Assembly (NCBI GenBank): GCA_027576995.1
Contig: JANBQC010000301.1
Location: 1 to 33,046 of the forward strand
Direction of reading: 5' to 3'
Length of the DNA stretch: 33,046 bases
Origin: Dimargaris cristalligena
Lineage: Eukaryota > Kickxellomycota > Dimargaritomycetes > Dimargaritales > Dimargaritaceae
Of the stretch, positions 9,107-19,999 are shown one piece after another; within the stretch, counting starts at the first letter, position 1; every line of letters starts with the position of its first letter. The position numbers and the translations under genes were made by a program. The notes beneath the pieces were generated by a model that saw only the letters and a list, made by a program, of their open reading frames with translations, did no database searches and was not told the DNA's origin.

Positions 9107-11289
9107 TTACTGGCATTTTTTATTCACGATAGAGGCACCGGAATCCTGGTACTCCTGCTTCGATATCCAGAGTTGATGGAACGAGCCTAGCGAAGAAAGA
9201 ATGGACCCACCCAGCCATGTGCCGAATTTACGCTCGGCAGTATTGCCAGGAGTCTGGATTTTGATGCGTTGCTGTGTAGAGGGTAAACCGAGTAATATGA
9301 TGAATATAGAGATTAGCGATTATCGATTGCACTCAAGGATCTTACATTAATAAAGAAGTAGGGAAGTCAAGGCCGCGTACGCCAGCAAGAACACTGACGT
9401 CCTTAAATACAATTCAGAAATGTACTTACCCCTGGTGCCAGGCCTTGAAGTTCATAATTCACCCGATCAACGAACCCGGGGAAGAGCGTAGACCCACCAG
9501 TTAGAATGATATTGCTAAACAGGTGGGGGCGGACATCAGTATCGCAAGCGCTAATACAGTCGTAGATCATGCGAGGAATTCCCAGAGGCTTCGCAGTTGC
9601 ATTACCACTACCAGTGCCATTAACACCAGTATTGGCGGACAACGACACAGCTTTGCCGTTGAGACGAACCTCGCGGGTCTTATCAACGATGAATTTATCT
9701 GGCTGGAATAAGATCTCGGGAATTTGGTAACGCTGTACACCCACTTGTAAATTGTAACCGTCGGGGAATTCGTAGGGCTTCTGGGGCCGGACTTTAAGTG
9801 CATCCAAATCGAAAGTAGTTTCGGAAATCTGGCAGACCGTTTCCTTGTATTCGTGAATCGCCTGCATTTGCATCCGGTGGTCGAAACTAGGGGCTGTATT
9901 GGGCCGATCCCGTAAAACGGCCTTGGCAGGTTCGCCGGGCCCGACAGCGGATTTTTGGGCCACTCGGTAGCGTGGCACCACCTCCTTTTGGTAGTCCTGT
10001 TTTAGTTGGGCCAGAATTTGTTCCGAGATAAAGTCACCCGCAATATTCTGGTAGGTTTGTCCTGGATATGCCGGATGTAAAAAGTCAGTGAATCATATTT
10101 AGGGTGTTAAGAGATGGGTACTTTGGGGTGGCAACATCGGATAAATGGTAGAGAAACCATACATATCAGTGAGCTGCGAACGAATAAGTGCTATAATGGA
10201 TTAATCCGTAGTAATACTAAAGTACGCACCTTTCTTGAGCACATAGCCATCAAAGACGGCAACGGCACTCGTAGTTGTACCACCACAATCCAACACTAGG
10301 CCGGTGGGTTTCCCCGACGCAAATGCGGTCAGAACCGGGTCCTTGGATACATAGAAAGCCGGGCAGTTGAACTTTTCGAAGGCCAACTCAACCATTTTCT
10401 CGCGCAGGCTGGGGGTGTTCCATGCGACCTCGGTCACGAAAAGTGGGTTTTCTTCGGGCTGGACCCGGAGGCGATTGTAGAAACAATAGTTCCAAATGTT
10501 CTCGTAGATATCCCAGTCGGCGACTATGGAAATCGATGGGATAGATTAATATGATGATTATAATAAATGTTAGCAATGCTGCTTCACCATAATACATAGT
10601 CTTATAGGTGGAAGCAGTAATTATGGGCAGGCCGGAAGATATAGTTCAACTGTGTAGTCTATAGGGCATTATTAACCTACCTAAACCATCTTCTAAAGGA
10701 GTTTTAATATCCATGTTGGGCCGCCAAGTGCTGGCCTGAGTGTCACCAATATAGTACTTCCGACATGTACCAGGTTCGTTTTTGACCCGAACATCGCCCT
10801 GGCCCCCAGCAGCATCCTTTGATGAACTGCCAGATTGGCTAGCAGTGGCATCACCCATCTCCACATCGGGGTCTTGTGAGTCCGCCTTGGAGTTCCGAAT
10901 AGACTTGGTGGTAGCCGACGCTTCGTCTTCGGTAACCTCCGAACTGCCAACCCAACTGGGAACGACCACCTTGGGGGTATCTTCACCGGCGTAGCCCGCC
11001 CGTATCCAGGAACCACCTACGTCAACCACCAGGGCCGAGACTTCATCTAGTCGGTCGAATCAAGTCGCGGTAGGGGAAGGGTGGGCATGCGAGCCAAAGT
11101 AAATAGTAGACAGGATGGTATAGTACAATTCGGTTAAATGGGAGGTCAAGGAACGCCGATGGTAGCCAAGCAGCGTAATGGACGCGTGAGGTAGGTTCCA
11201 TCAAGCCACATGGAACTTGGGCAGGAGAATTGGATGAGCGTGGTGATTGAATAACCTGGGGAATGCTTACCACCACAATAAATGACCAT
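9107..11289 (-). CDS. ARP4: Actin-related protein 4 (Arp4/BAF53), chromatin-complex subunit
   Basis: Five exons: 11271-11289, 10681-11046, 10230-10523, 9430-10061 and 9107-9271, giving 491 residues, close to yeast Arp4. Intron phases are 1, 1, 1 and 0, with donors GTAAGC, GTAGGT, GTGCGT and GTAAGT. Exon 1 is only 19 nt (MVIYCG plus one base). Its join gives [13 protein letters not shown], matching the conserved Arp4 N-terminus. Further landmarks: [60 protein letters not shown] (second phosphate-binding element); [39 protein letters not shown]; and the C-terminal [20 protein letters not shown] and NKKCQ. Residues about 40-100 form an acidic, Ser-rich insert with VKNEPG at residues 94-99. Arp4 is a nuclear, non-polymerising actin relative shared by NuA4, SWR1 and INO80. 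The gene is tandem with MOT1, which ends 605 nt upstream. Confidence 0.95.
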
Positions 11290-11894
11290 CGGGGAGATCG
11301 GGATTAGAATGCGAGATTGAGGTGACTTGAAAGCGGAATAGTTGGTTAAAAAGAAATGTGGAATTAATAATTGTAAGGGCACAGTTAATAAATAAAAGGA
11401 ATTCGACCTTATACAAGCAGTGCCTAATACAGCCAACGGAATCATAGCGATAGTATACAGGCTGTGGAACGCGTTCACCACGCCCAAGTTAAGTTAATAG
11501 CTCAATCCCTTGGCTGATACTAATAGTGGACAAGTCCGCTCCAAGGGCCACCTTATTATCGACTATCAATGACACTGGCTTGCTATACCCGAGGACCTTC
11601 GTTCATTTAACGATGGTGGCCGACGAACCATTCATCCATGGACACTACTCTTTATTAATATCGTAACCATGAATAAAAACTAAACCATCGAATTAGAATT
11701 AAACAAGAGCAAAGAGCAGAATGTGTGAATCACCATTTGTTATAAATAAATCAATGTTATATATCAGACCATTAAACGCCATAATACAACGAATTACCCC
11801 CATATACTTTAAGTCTATCTCTTCAATACCAAATCGGTGTATCGGTATGGTATGCCTAGTCCCCAGGACAGGATGCCCATTGCCCTCGTTCCCT
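11290..11894. other. Intergenic region between ARP4 start and MOT1 end
   Basis: Carries the ARP4 promoter and MOT1 3' end. AATAAA on the gene strand at 11651-11656 (TTTATT on plus) lies about 240 nt after the MOT1 stop and is a candidate poly(A) signal. Open frames here lack ATG support or overlap ARP4 exon 1 and look accidental. Confidence 0.5.
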
Positions 11895-14800
11895 TTAATT
11901 CAGGGACTGGATAAATGCGTCCAAATTATATTCCTCATTGTACTGCCGGTCATCCCAGAGATCATCCATGTTATCCAGGACATTCTTGGCCGTGGCGGGC
12001 TTCTTGTCATCCCCGTTGGCCCCGCCCTGGTCCGATTTGCCAGTATCGTTAGCACCAGCACCTGTGGACGACACACTGAACAGATCCAGCAGCTGGTCGG
12101 TATTCATGCTCTGGAGACCCGCGTTCTGCTGGTTAATGATCGAATTAGCGACGTTCAGCTTAAATTTCTGGAGTCCCATGATCTTTTCCTCGAGCGTACC
12201 GCGGGTGATAAGCCGGTACACATTGACCACCTTCTTCTGACCCAACCGGTGCGCGCGATCCATGGCCTGGAGGTCCTTCATGGGATTCCAGTCGTGTTCA
12301 ATGAAAATCACCGTGTCGGCCCCCGTCAAATTAAGGCCCAGACCCCCGACGTGGGTGGTGAGTAGGAGGAGATCGATGGACGGGTCTTGGTTGAATTTGG
12401 TGACCACGTCCTGGCGTTTCTGGGAGTCAACGGATCCATCGAGACGCATGTAAGTGACCCCCGGCATATGAACGCGGAGGAGGTCATTTTCAACAATATC
12501 CAGCATGGTCTTGAGCTGACAGAACACCAGGGCCCGATGCTGGCTCACTGCACCTTCGGTCAAAGCCCCCACGGCGCTGTCCGTATTACTGCTAGGGTCG
12601 CTCACCCCGATACCGCAGTCGTTGAGCAGCTGGCGAAGGGCAAGCAGTTTGGGGGCATGGACCAGGTCGCGAAGTTGCTGTTGGTTGGCTCGGAGCTGGG
12701 CCATGACGGTATCGTATTGCGCGTGTTTGGGGTTGAGGACCAGCAGGGGGTGGTTGACGAGTTTGCGGAGGTACTGCAGAGCCTGGAATACATGGGCCTG
12801 GTTCTTCCGCCGGCCCTCGCCCTCCCCTTCGCCGCTGACCCCCACGGGCTGAACAACCGGCTCGGGGGCGGCAAGGGCCGAGTAGCTCTCACCGGTCTCC
12901 AAGGACCGCCGGATAACCTGGGTAGTCTTGGAGTTAGAGAAGTCTTCGTAGAGCTGACGTTGGATATCACTGAGGTCGCAGTAATAGTCCTGGATAATTT
13001 TCGGGGGCAGGTCACTCAGCACATCTTCCTTCATACGGCGCAATAGGAAAGGCAGTACTTGTTTGTGCAGAGCCTCGAGGGCAAGCGCCCCCGCCTCCTG
13101 GTCCCGGGAGGAGCTTTTACTATCCCGGCTGGCTAGGATGGGCTTTCCGTAGCGATCATTAAACATACGCTCGGTGCCCAGGAAGCCGGGCATCAAAAAG
13201 TCGAATAGCGACCACAGCTCCACCACATTGTTTTGCACGGGGGTACCCGAAAGGATCAGCCGGTGCAGGGCATTGACGGACTTGACGGCTTTGGTGATCT
13301 TGGTCTTGGTGTTTTTGATAACGTGGCCCTCGTCCAGGATACAATAATTCCAGTGCAGGTGGACCAGGTCGTCCAGGTCGTTGCGAAGTACGTCATAGGA
13401 CATGATAATCACATCATGTTGGGCGAACATCGGGCGAAGTTTACGCCGCTCCAGAGGAGGTCCGGCATAAATAAGGGGTTTAAGGGTGTCCACGTAAGTC
13501 AGAATCTCCTGTTGCCAATGACCAATGAGCGTCGGTGGGCATACCACCAGGGACGCGAGAGGCCGGGAGTCCGGCGCCTTCGTGGCTGCGTACCGTACCG
13601 CGCGGTGGTAGTGGTCGCTGGCCAGAATGCAGATGGACTGAAGCGTCTTCCCCAGACCCATATCGTCACATAGAATACCGTGCAACTGATAGCGGTTTAA
13701 AAAAGCCAGCCAGCTCACACCTTCCTGCTGGTATTTGCGTAGCGTCACGCTGATCTTCACGGGAATCACGAAGGGCTCTAATTGGGAACTATCCATGAGT
13801 TGGGCCAAGAATTTGCGCTCGTGTTCACGGTGGGCCAGCAAATCGGACGCCATTTCCGGCGGATCGGGGACACCCGCCTCTAGTGGTACCAGCTTGATCA
13901 GCTGGGCAAACCCATTGGTACAGACCAGTCGGACGCTATCGTCCGGATCACTCATGCGACCCAACACGGGTACGACCAAGAAAATGACAAACGGTAGAAT
14001 ACGGTCGTCCAGCTGGGTGACAATCTGGTAGAGGGCTTCGGCCGCTCCCTGGCGTTGGGTCAAGTGTTCTACGTGGCCCAAGAGGGGCACCACTTGGCGG
14101 ACTGTGGCAGTAAGGACGGGGTTGAGCAGAACCTGGGCCAAGGAGGCCAAGCAGCGGGCGGTGGTAAAACGAATAACCATGTACTGGCACCGCAGTACGC
14201 TACAGATGGAGGGGAGGAGAGTAAGCAGGGCCGGATGTAGATCAGAATCAAGGGCGGGGACGAGGGTTCGGATCACTTGGAGGGCATCGATCAGCTCCTG
14301 ACCTAGGGAGGCGGGCTCGGTTGCCGTCTGGGCCAACCGCGTATTCAGCAAATCAATCGAATCGGTTGCGGCGGAGTCCTTAGAGGCAGTGATGGCATCC
14401 ACGGTAGCTAAAGGCCGGGCAATGGTGTCCCACAAACGGGGTAGTTGGGCAAATAGATCCGGCCCGAATAGAGTGGCCAATTGGTGGAGAGCCATGGTGG
14501 CCCCGCGCACCGTGACGGCCATGGCCGAATCCCCCGCTCCGGGGATCGGGGTCGCGCCATCGGAATCGGCATCCGGCGCGCCATTTTCACCTTCGGCCGT
14601 AACCGGGGTACTTTCGGGGAGCGACTCGGATTTTGATCCGCAGCGGGAAACGGCGGGGGCTCCCCGGCCTCGTCCGCGGGCCCGACCCCGGGTACCAGCT
14701 TTAGCCCCTCTGGTCCGGCGGGCCTCGGCGGCATTATCGGCCCCAATACCAACCGCCGGTCCGGCGGCTTTCACCGAGGCCCGACTACTATGACTGCCCT

Positions 14801-17800
14801 GGTGCATTCTTAAGGCAGCCCCCATATCACTTACCAATGGGGGGACTAGTAGGGAACATGTACCAGGATGGGCCATAGCCTCGACCCCGGGCTCACATTT
14901 AACTTTAATGCCGGGGGCGGAGCTCCCTCCCAGATCCGAAAGGGAGGTGTCCAGAGTGTCCATTAGGGTATTGATGGTCTGGAGAGTGGGCGTCCGGGTA
15001 TCCGGGGCGGAGATTCCATTAGACGATGAGTTATCAAGTAGGGACTCCGGGTGAAGGACGGACCAAATACCCTCCCGATCCATGTGTTGGCGAAGCGCAG
15101 GGGTGGCCGCCGGGTCGGAACAGATGCAAGTGCATAGGTTTTTGATGATCTTCTCCACCGGAAGCGACGCTGGCCGGGCATCGGCCAGATCATCGCTGGA
15201 ATAAGCCGGTGGCTCCCAAGGTCCGGCCATTGGTTTAAGTTCCCCTAGTGGAGCGGGTGGGAGTAGTAGACGACAGAGTCGAGTAACCGATACCGCAGCC
15301 CGTAGCTGTAAATCGGTCAAGGTCTCTCGCTTAACTGAATTCATCAGGCTTCGGATGATAGGGTTTAGTTTATCGGGCAGTATTTCTAGAGCAACCAGGG
15401 CGCCGGCGGCCGCGCAATGCACCCGAGTTTGAAGCTGAACCAGCTCTTCCTGAAATTCAGCGAGTGATGATGTCAAATAGGTACGGTGTTCATCCAAGGT
15501 CCGGTAGGCGGCCTTTGTTTGACCAGCTGGGGGAATGCTATCTGCTAATTGGGTAAATACATCGGTGACCTAAATGCCGGGGAGTGGTTAAATGCGCAGC
15601 ATAAAATATAGTGGAGGTAGCGATTAGTATAAGCCCGGTGAATATAGCCGGCTGGGTAAATTAATAGCCTAGTTTAGAGTAGGAGGGGTCATGGAGATCA
15701 GCTGCCAATATAAGTATTAATTACTTACCACTCGTTGCCCTATTTCAGCCGTAAAAATAGACCCCGAGACACCAGGGATGGAAGATGGTGGCTGATCAAG
15801 GCGAAACACTGGTGGGAGACCGGGGATTTTGTTGTGGGGCACCCGGGCAGTGATGATAAAGGCCTGGAGAAGGGCCACACTATCATTATAGATCCGCTGG
15901 AGCTGAGGCAACAGTTCACTGTAAGGTACTCCTTGGTGGGGGGCCCGTAGGGCCTGGAGGGGCAGGTTTAGATCCGCCAATAGGGTATTGTAGAGTAGGG
16001 CGGCGGGACTCGATACCTGGACCAAACGAGCGTCCCATATCATAGAATGCGGGGCGGGGAGCCTGGTGCGACAAGCGGTATACGCCGTACCCCATTCCTC
16101 GAGGACCGTTGCGATGGTCCATTGGTGGAATCCGCGGCCGGTCTGTAGGAGGGGAAGCAGGGCACTGCGAAGGTGGTCGTCGATGCCGGTACTGTCGGGT
16201 AGGGGCCAGGTAGCGGGAGTTCCGCCAGGTAGACCGAGGGTCGACTGCCAAACCGTCATATAAACCAAAGCCGCTAGGCACTGACCTAGGGCTCGGGCAG
16301 ACGCGGTACGGTTACGGAAAACGACCGGAATGGGGACCAGGCCGAGGTCTTGTTGGATCATGGCGGTATCTACGGGGTGAACCTGGTACTCGGCTAAACC
16401 CGCAGAACCAGCCCGGGGTTTGGAATGCCCCGGCGCTGGGGCACTATACATACCAGTAGTGGAAAGAGGGGTCCCGATGGGAGTCACCAACCAGCCCAAC
16501 CAGTGGTACAAGTGGGGCGCTATCAGCTGGGTCAACAAGGGCGGTTGGTTAGTGGGAGCGAGGCGGTGGCAACGGACTAGACGCCAAATGTAGGCATTCC
16601 AGACCTCTACCGAAAGCTGCAGAATTCGGGGATGGGTCTCGAGGAGAATATTCTGGTACAACAGTTGCAAGCAGCGGCTATCGACGGCGCGCCATTGGTC
16701 ATCCACCCAGGGGTCGTGTGGAGCCAAGCGAATAAATGTCAATAAAGTTTCTAAAACCGCCTGGCGCACCGATGTCATGGTGTGCCGGAAGAAGGGGTAC
16801 AGCCGCGGGATTAATGATTCGAAGCCCTCAGCCAACCCATTTTGTTGGGCCGATAGCTGGATGTTCATGAGTTCGGGGGTTAAGGTAACCGAGTGGAAGG
16901 TAGGGTCTATCTTGGTGGTCAACTTCATGAGAGCACAGACTGGCTCGTAGCGGTAAAGTTTGGACACCAGTTCCATGACGCTGGCAATCGATGGGGTGAG
17001 GTCATCCTTGAGCTCCAATAGGCCATCCCAGAGGACCCGACAGATACCGGGTACGACGGCGGTTAGTTGGGTAACTAGTACGTCGACCATGGGGATCAGA
17101 GTGGCGGCGGATACAGCTCGAACATCATCGTCGCTATCCTGGAGCCCAAGATGGACTGCGCCTACGGTACCCACTAATAGCTGATCGGCCAAGTCTTGGC
17201 GAACCGCCACGAGGTATTTGAGTCCCAATAGACCAGCGTATCGAACATCCCAGATGGGGCTAGTCGGGAGAGGGCGACCCATTGCCATGGGTCGACCGGC
17301 CTGGTGAGTCCAAGGCTGGTGAACCAGTTTGAGTAGGGCCTGCATAGCTTCATTGACCGCCTCGGGGGATAAAAACTTACAAACGGTACCCAGAGTCTGC
17401 GAGCAGGTTTCCCGAACGGGGGTGACCACCTGGTCGGATACGAAATCGCAGAAACGGTCCAGGGTGAGAACACAGACAATACGAACGACAATGTCCAATA
17501 GATAGGTCTGATTACGACGGTCGTTCACTTCCGGACTACAGCCCATTTTACGGGCCGCCGATTGACCATGTTTCCGGAGAATGGCTTTAATTCCGATACC
17601 GGCCCCGTGTCGGACTTCCCAATCAGGGTCGAACAGGTCTAAACAGAGTTGGTCAATAATGCGAGTGAATGGCCAATGATCGGAAGAGACCGCGAAGGGC
17701 TGTCCAGAGGTAATCTCAGAGGAACTGGGAACAGGTGTAGTCAGCCGTGGCGAAGGGGAGATTGACGAATGATTGGAGTCGATTTGCGATGGCCCCGAGT

Positions 17801-18866
17801 GTTCCGAAGTTGGATCAGGGTCGAGGATGTTGCCTGAAGTCGGTGCCGAGTCAGACGGCTCACTCGGGGTGCGGTGGGCCACGGGGACGGGGCAACCTGA
17901 GCTGGGCTGGGACGATTCGATAATGCGCATCTTGTCCCGACCCTGCTGCATATCGGGGGTAATAACATTAAGGGCAGCGGGGGTTCGCCCGTCTTTTTTG
18001 GCTTTGCGTTTGAGTCGATTGCGTTCCCGGGCACTAAGGCCGGTCATATCCAGGTGGGCGTAGGCCGGATTCACCGAATCGTCGAGGGGCGTGGGTTTAG
18101 GGGGCGGAGGAGGGTGTTTCCGGGGCCGGCCGCGCGGTCGAGGCCCTGGTGGAGGGATAGCCGAGGCACCGGGGGCAATCGCCGCCAAGGGGACTGCACC
18201 ATGAAAAGCGGTGGTCGGTGTGGGGGCCACGCCCGGCCGCAAAACTACCGGAGGGATCGGTACCGAAGCCGGCCGGTGCAGCGCCGTAGGGGTGACATTG
18301 AGATCCGCGTCTTCGACGAGGTCCCCCACGTCGAACTGCATACCCAGACCCATGTTCTGAGCCAGGCGTCTCCGCTGTAGTCGCATGCGCTCTGCGGGAT
18401 CGAGGTCGGTTAGATCGAAATCGTACTCCTTCCCCGCACTAGCAAGGAGACTGTGGCCCTGGGCCAGCACCACCGGAAGATCTACCCGATTGAACGACCA
18501 GGCGGAAGCGTGGTGGGCCGTCAGAGTAGGCGAGCGAGTCACCGCCGCATGGGGGGTGCCAACCGATCCATCGGCCGACGGGGGAGGTGACAACGCCTCC
18601 TCCGCATCACTGGGCCGATCGTCGTCATCAGTACGGGTGCACCATTCCGGCACATGCTGGGCAATGGCTTCCAACGCCAGTCCCGCGGCCACCCGAGTCT
18701 CCCACTGCTTACTTCGCAGATGGCGGGCTACACGAACGAGAAGATTGGCGAGCTCCTGGGGGTGCTGTTTTTGGATGTCTCCGATTTGCTGGGCCGCGGT
18801 GGCGCGAATGGCCGAAGTGGAGCCCGTGTCCAAGAGGAGAATGAGCCGGTCAAGACGACTGGTCAT
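11895..18866 (-). CDS. MOT1: Mot1/BTAF1, Swi2/Snf2-family ATPase that removes TBP from DNA
   Basis: Two exons, 15729-18866 and 11895-15569, separated by one 159-nt phase-0 intron (GTAAGT...TTTAG), giving 2270 residues. That is about 400 longer than yeast Mot1 or human BTAF1. The start MTSRLDRLILLLDTGST matches the conserved N-terminus. Residues 1 to about 1500 are HEAT-type helices that grip TBP, including the conserved GLSARERNRLKRKAKK at 276-291. The C-terminus holds the Snf2 motor: LRKYQQEGVSWLAFLNRY, Walker A DMGLGKT (1682-1688), DEGH (1792-1795), SGTPVQNNVVELWSLFDFL, DGSVDSQKRQ, THVGGLGLNLTGAD, motif VI DRAHRLGQ, and the terminal FIQSLN. Extra length comes from disordered inserts: a Pro-rich segment with an AT-hook RPRGRPRKHP (242-251), a Ser/Pro-rich segment near residues 310-380, and an acidic/RG-rich segment (about 1250-1395) with VKCEPG and RGRARGRGRG. 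A pyrimidine-rich tract lies about 105-120 nt upstream of the ATG. Confidence 0.96.
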
Positions 18867-19999
18867 GCCGCAATTGAGAGCTCTGAATGAACGAAATGCG
18901 AGGAAAAAGAGTGGAAGAAGAGCCGGTGGGGAGACGACAAGGCGCCAATGCGGAGGTCAGTGATGAGTCAAGGAAAGAAAAAGAAATTAAGCGGAAGTGA
19001 ATCCAGCGCGCAGTCCAGAAGTAACATGAGCACTAGGGTTTATAGTAGAAAAAAAAGGTATTCGGGAGAGATTCATTAAGGGATGTCGAATGGCGTTGCA
19101 CTTAATATACACATTACTAGTCGCACCAAAGGCTGGCGGTGGGAACAGCGCGAAGTTGCGAACGTAGCGGCACCTGGGCCCTACAGCAACCACTTTCCCT
19201 GGTTTGGTACTCAACCGCCACAGTGGCTCTGCGTACAGGAGCCATCCCCCACCAGTAAAGACTAGTCCGATGATGGCTGTTGGCTCTTTCATACTATTCG
19301 ACATTATTCTGCATGTTTTAGTGGCAACTAGAGCCACATAGTTTTGGAAGATGCCCAGTGAAGTAAATAAAATTGGCCAGCAATAGAGGCCAGCAACCTG
19401 CATTGCTCAACCGAATGCTGACTATATCCATACCAGGCCAAATGGTGGCTTCCACCTGGAGGGAGGTTTTTGCATCACAAATGCACTCAGTGAATCGACC
19501 AATACTGCATTAGATGTGTTTAATAATTCGCACCAGGCTTTCTGTTGGCCTAGTGGCGACCGGGGTGCTTTGATCCTTCAATATCGCACACCTGGCAGAA
19601 TAGTCATATGGGGATTTGGTAAAGGGGGGGAGTATATCGGCTTCAGTGCCAGGAGACCTCCTATTAACAGTGCCCTACTGGGAATTCGGCTAAAATAATT
19701 CCCAAGGCGGTCCGAATGACAATGAACAACAACCCCACCAATATGCAGCCACATGCCTAATGTCCCTCTAGGCCATTGTCATTTTATATTAATAGACGTC
19801 GAACCTCGCCTATGAACACAATTTGGACACAGACGGGCGCGATTAGATCATTGGATCACATGTTCCATGAACTAGACGAATCAAGGCGGGTGTTTTATAC
19901 GTGGGTTTAAAAGGCGGAGGGAAATACATGATATACGTATACAACCCATCAGGAATAACACAGTGCGACAGGTCTCAAAATCATGCAATATGATAAAAT
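18867..19999. other. Intergenic region between MOT1 start and ORC5 end
   Basis: Contains the MOT1 promoter, with a 17-nt purine run at 18970-18986 (pyrimidine on the gene strand). It also contains one doubtful minus-strand open frame, listed separately. The rest shows no coding or repeat signal that I can support. Confidence 0.5.
18987..19403 (-). CDS. Doubtful 138-residue open frame upstream of MOT1
   Basis: An ATG-to-stop frame without intron, with two hydrophobic patches (LYCWPILFTSLGIF and AIIGLVFTGGGWLLYA) that could be membrane segments. A stop lies two codons upstream of the ATG, and no acceptor was found that would link it to other exons. I do not recognise the protein. The end is 120 nt from the MOT1 ATG, so it would occupy the MOT1 promoter. 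It may be chance. Confidence 0.18.
   Translation of the reverse strand: MQVAGLYCWPILFTSLGIFQNYVALVATKTCRIMSNSMKEPTAIIGLVFTGGGWLLYAEPLWRLSTKPGKVVAVGPRCRYVRNFALFPPPAFGATSNVYIKCNAIRHPLMNLSRIPFFSTINPSAHVTSGLRAGFTSA

Noticed and set aside
11721..13046. Overlapping plus-strand open frames of 214 and 219 codons
   Set aside because: Antisense to conserved helicase motifs of MOT1; shadows of GC-rich coding sequence.
18385..18963. 192-codon plus-strand open frame over the MOT1 start
   Set aside because: Arg/Ser-rich translation of the strand opposite the conserved MOT1 N-terminus; no motif.
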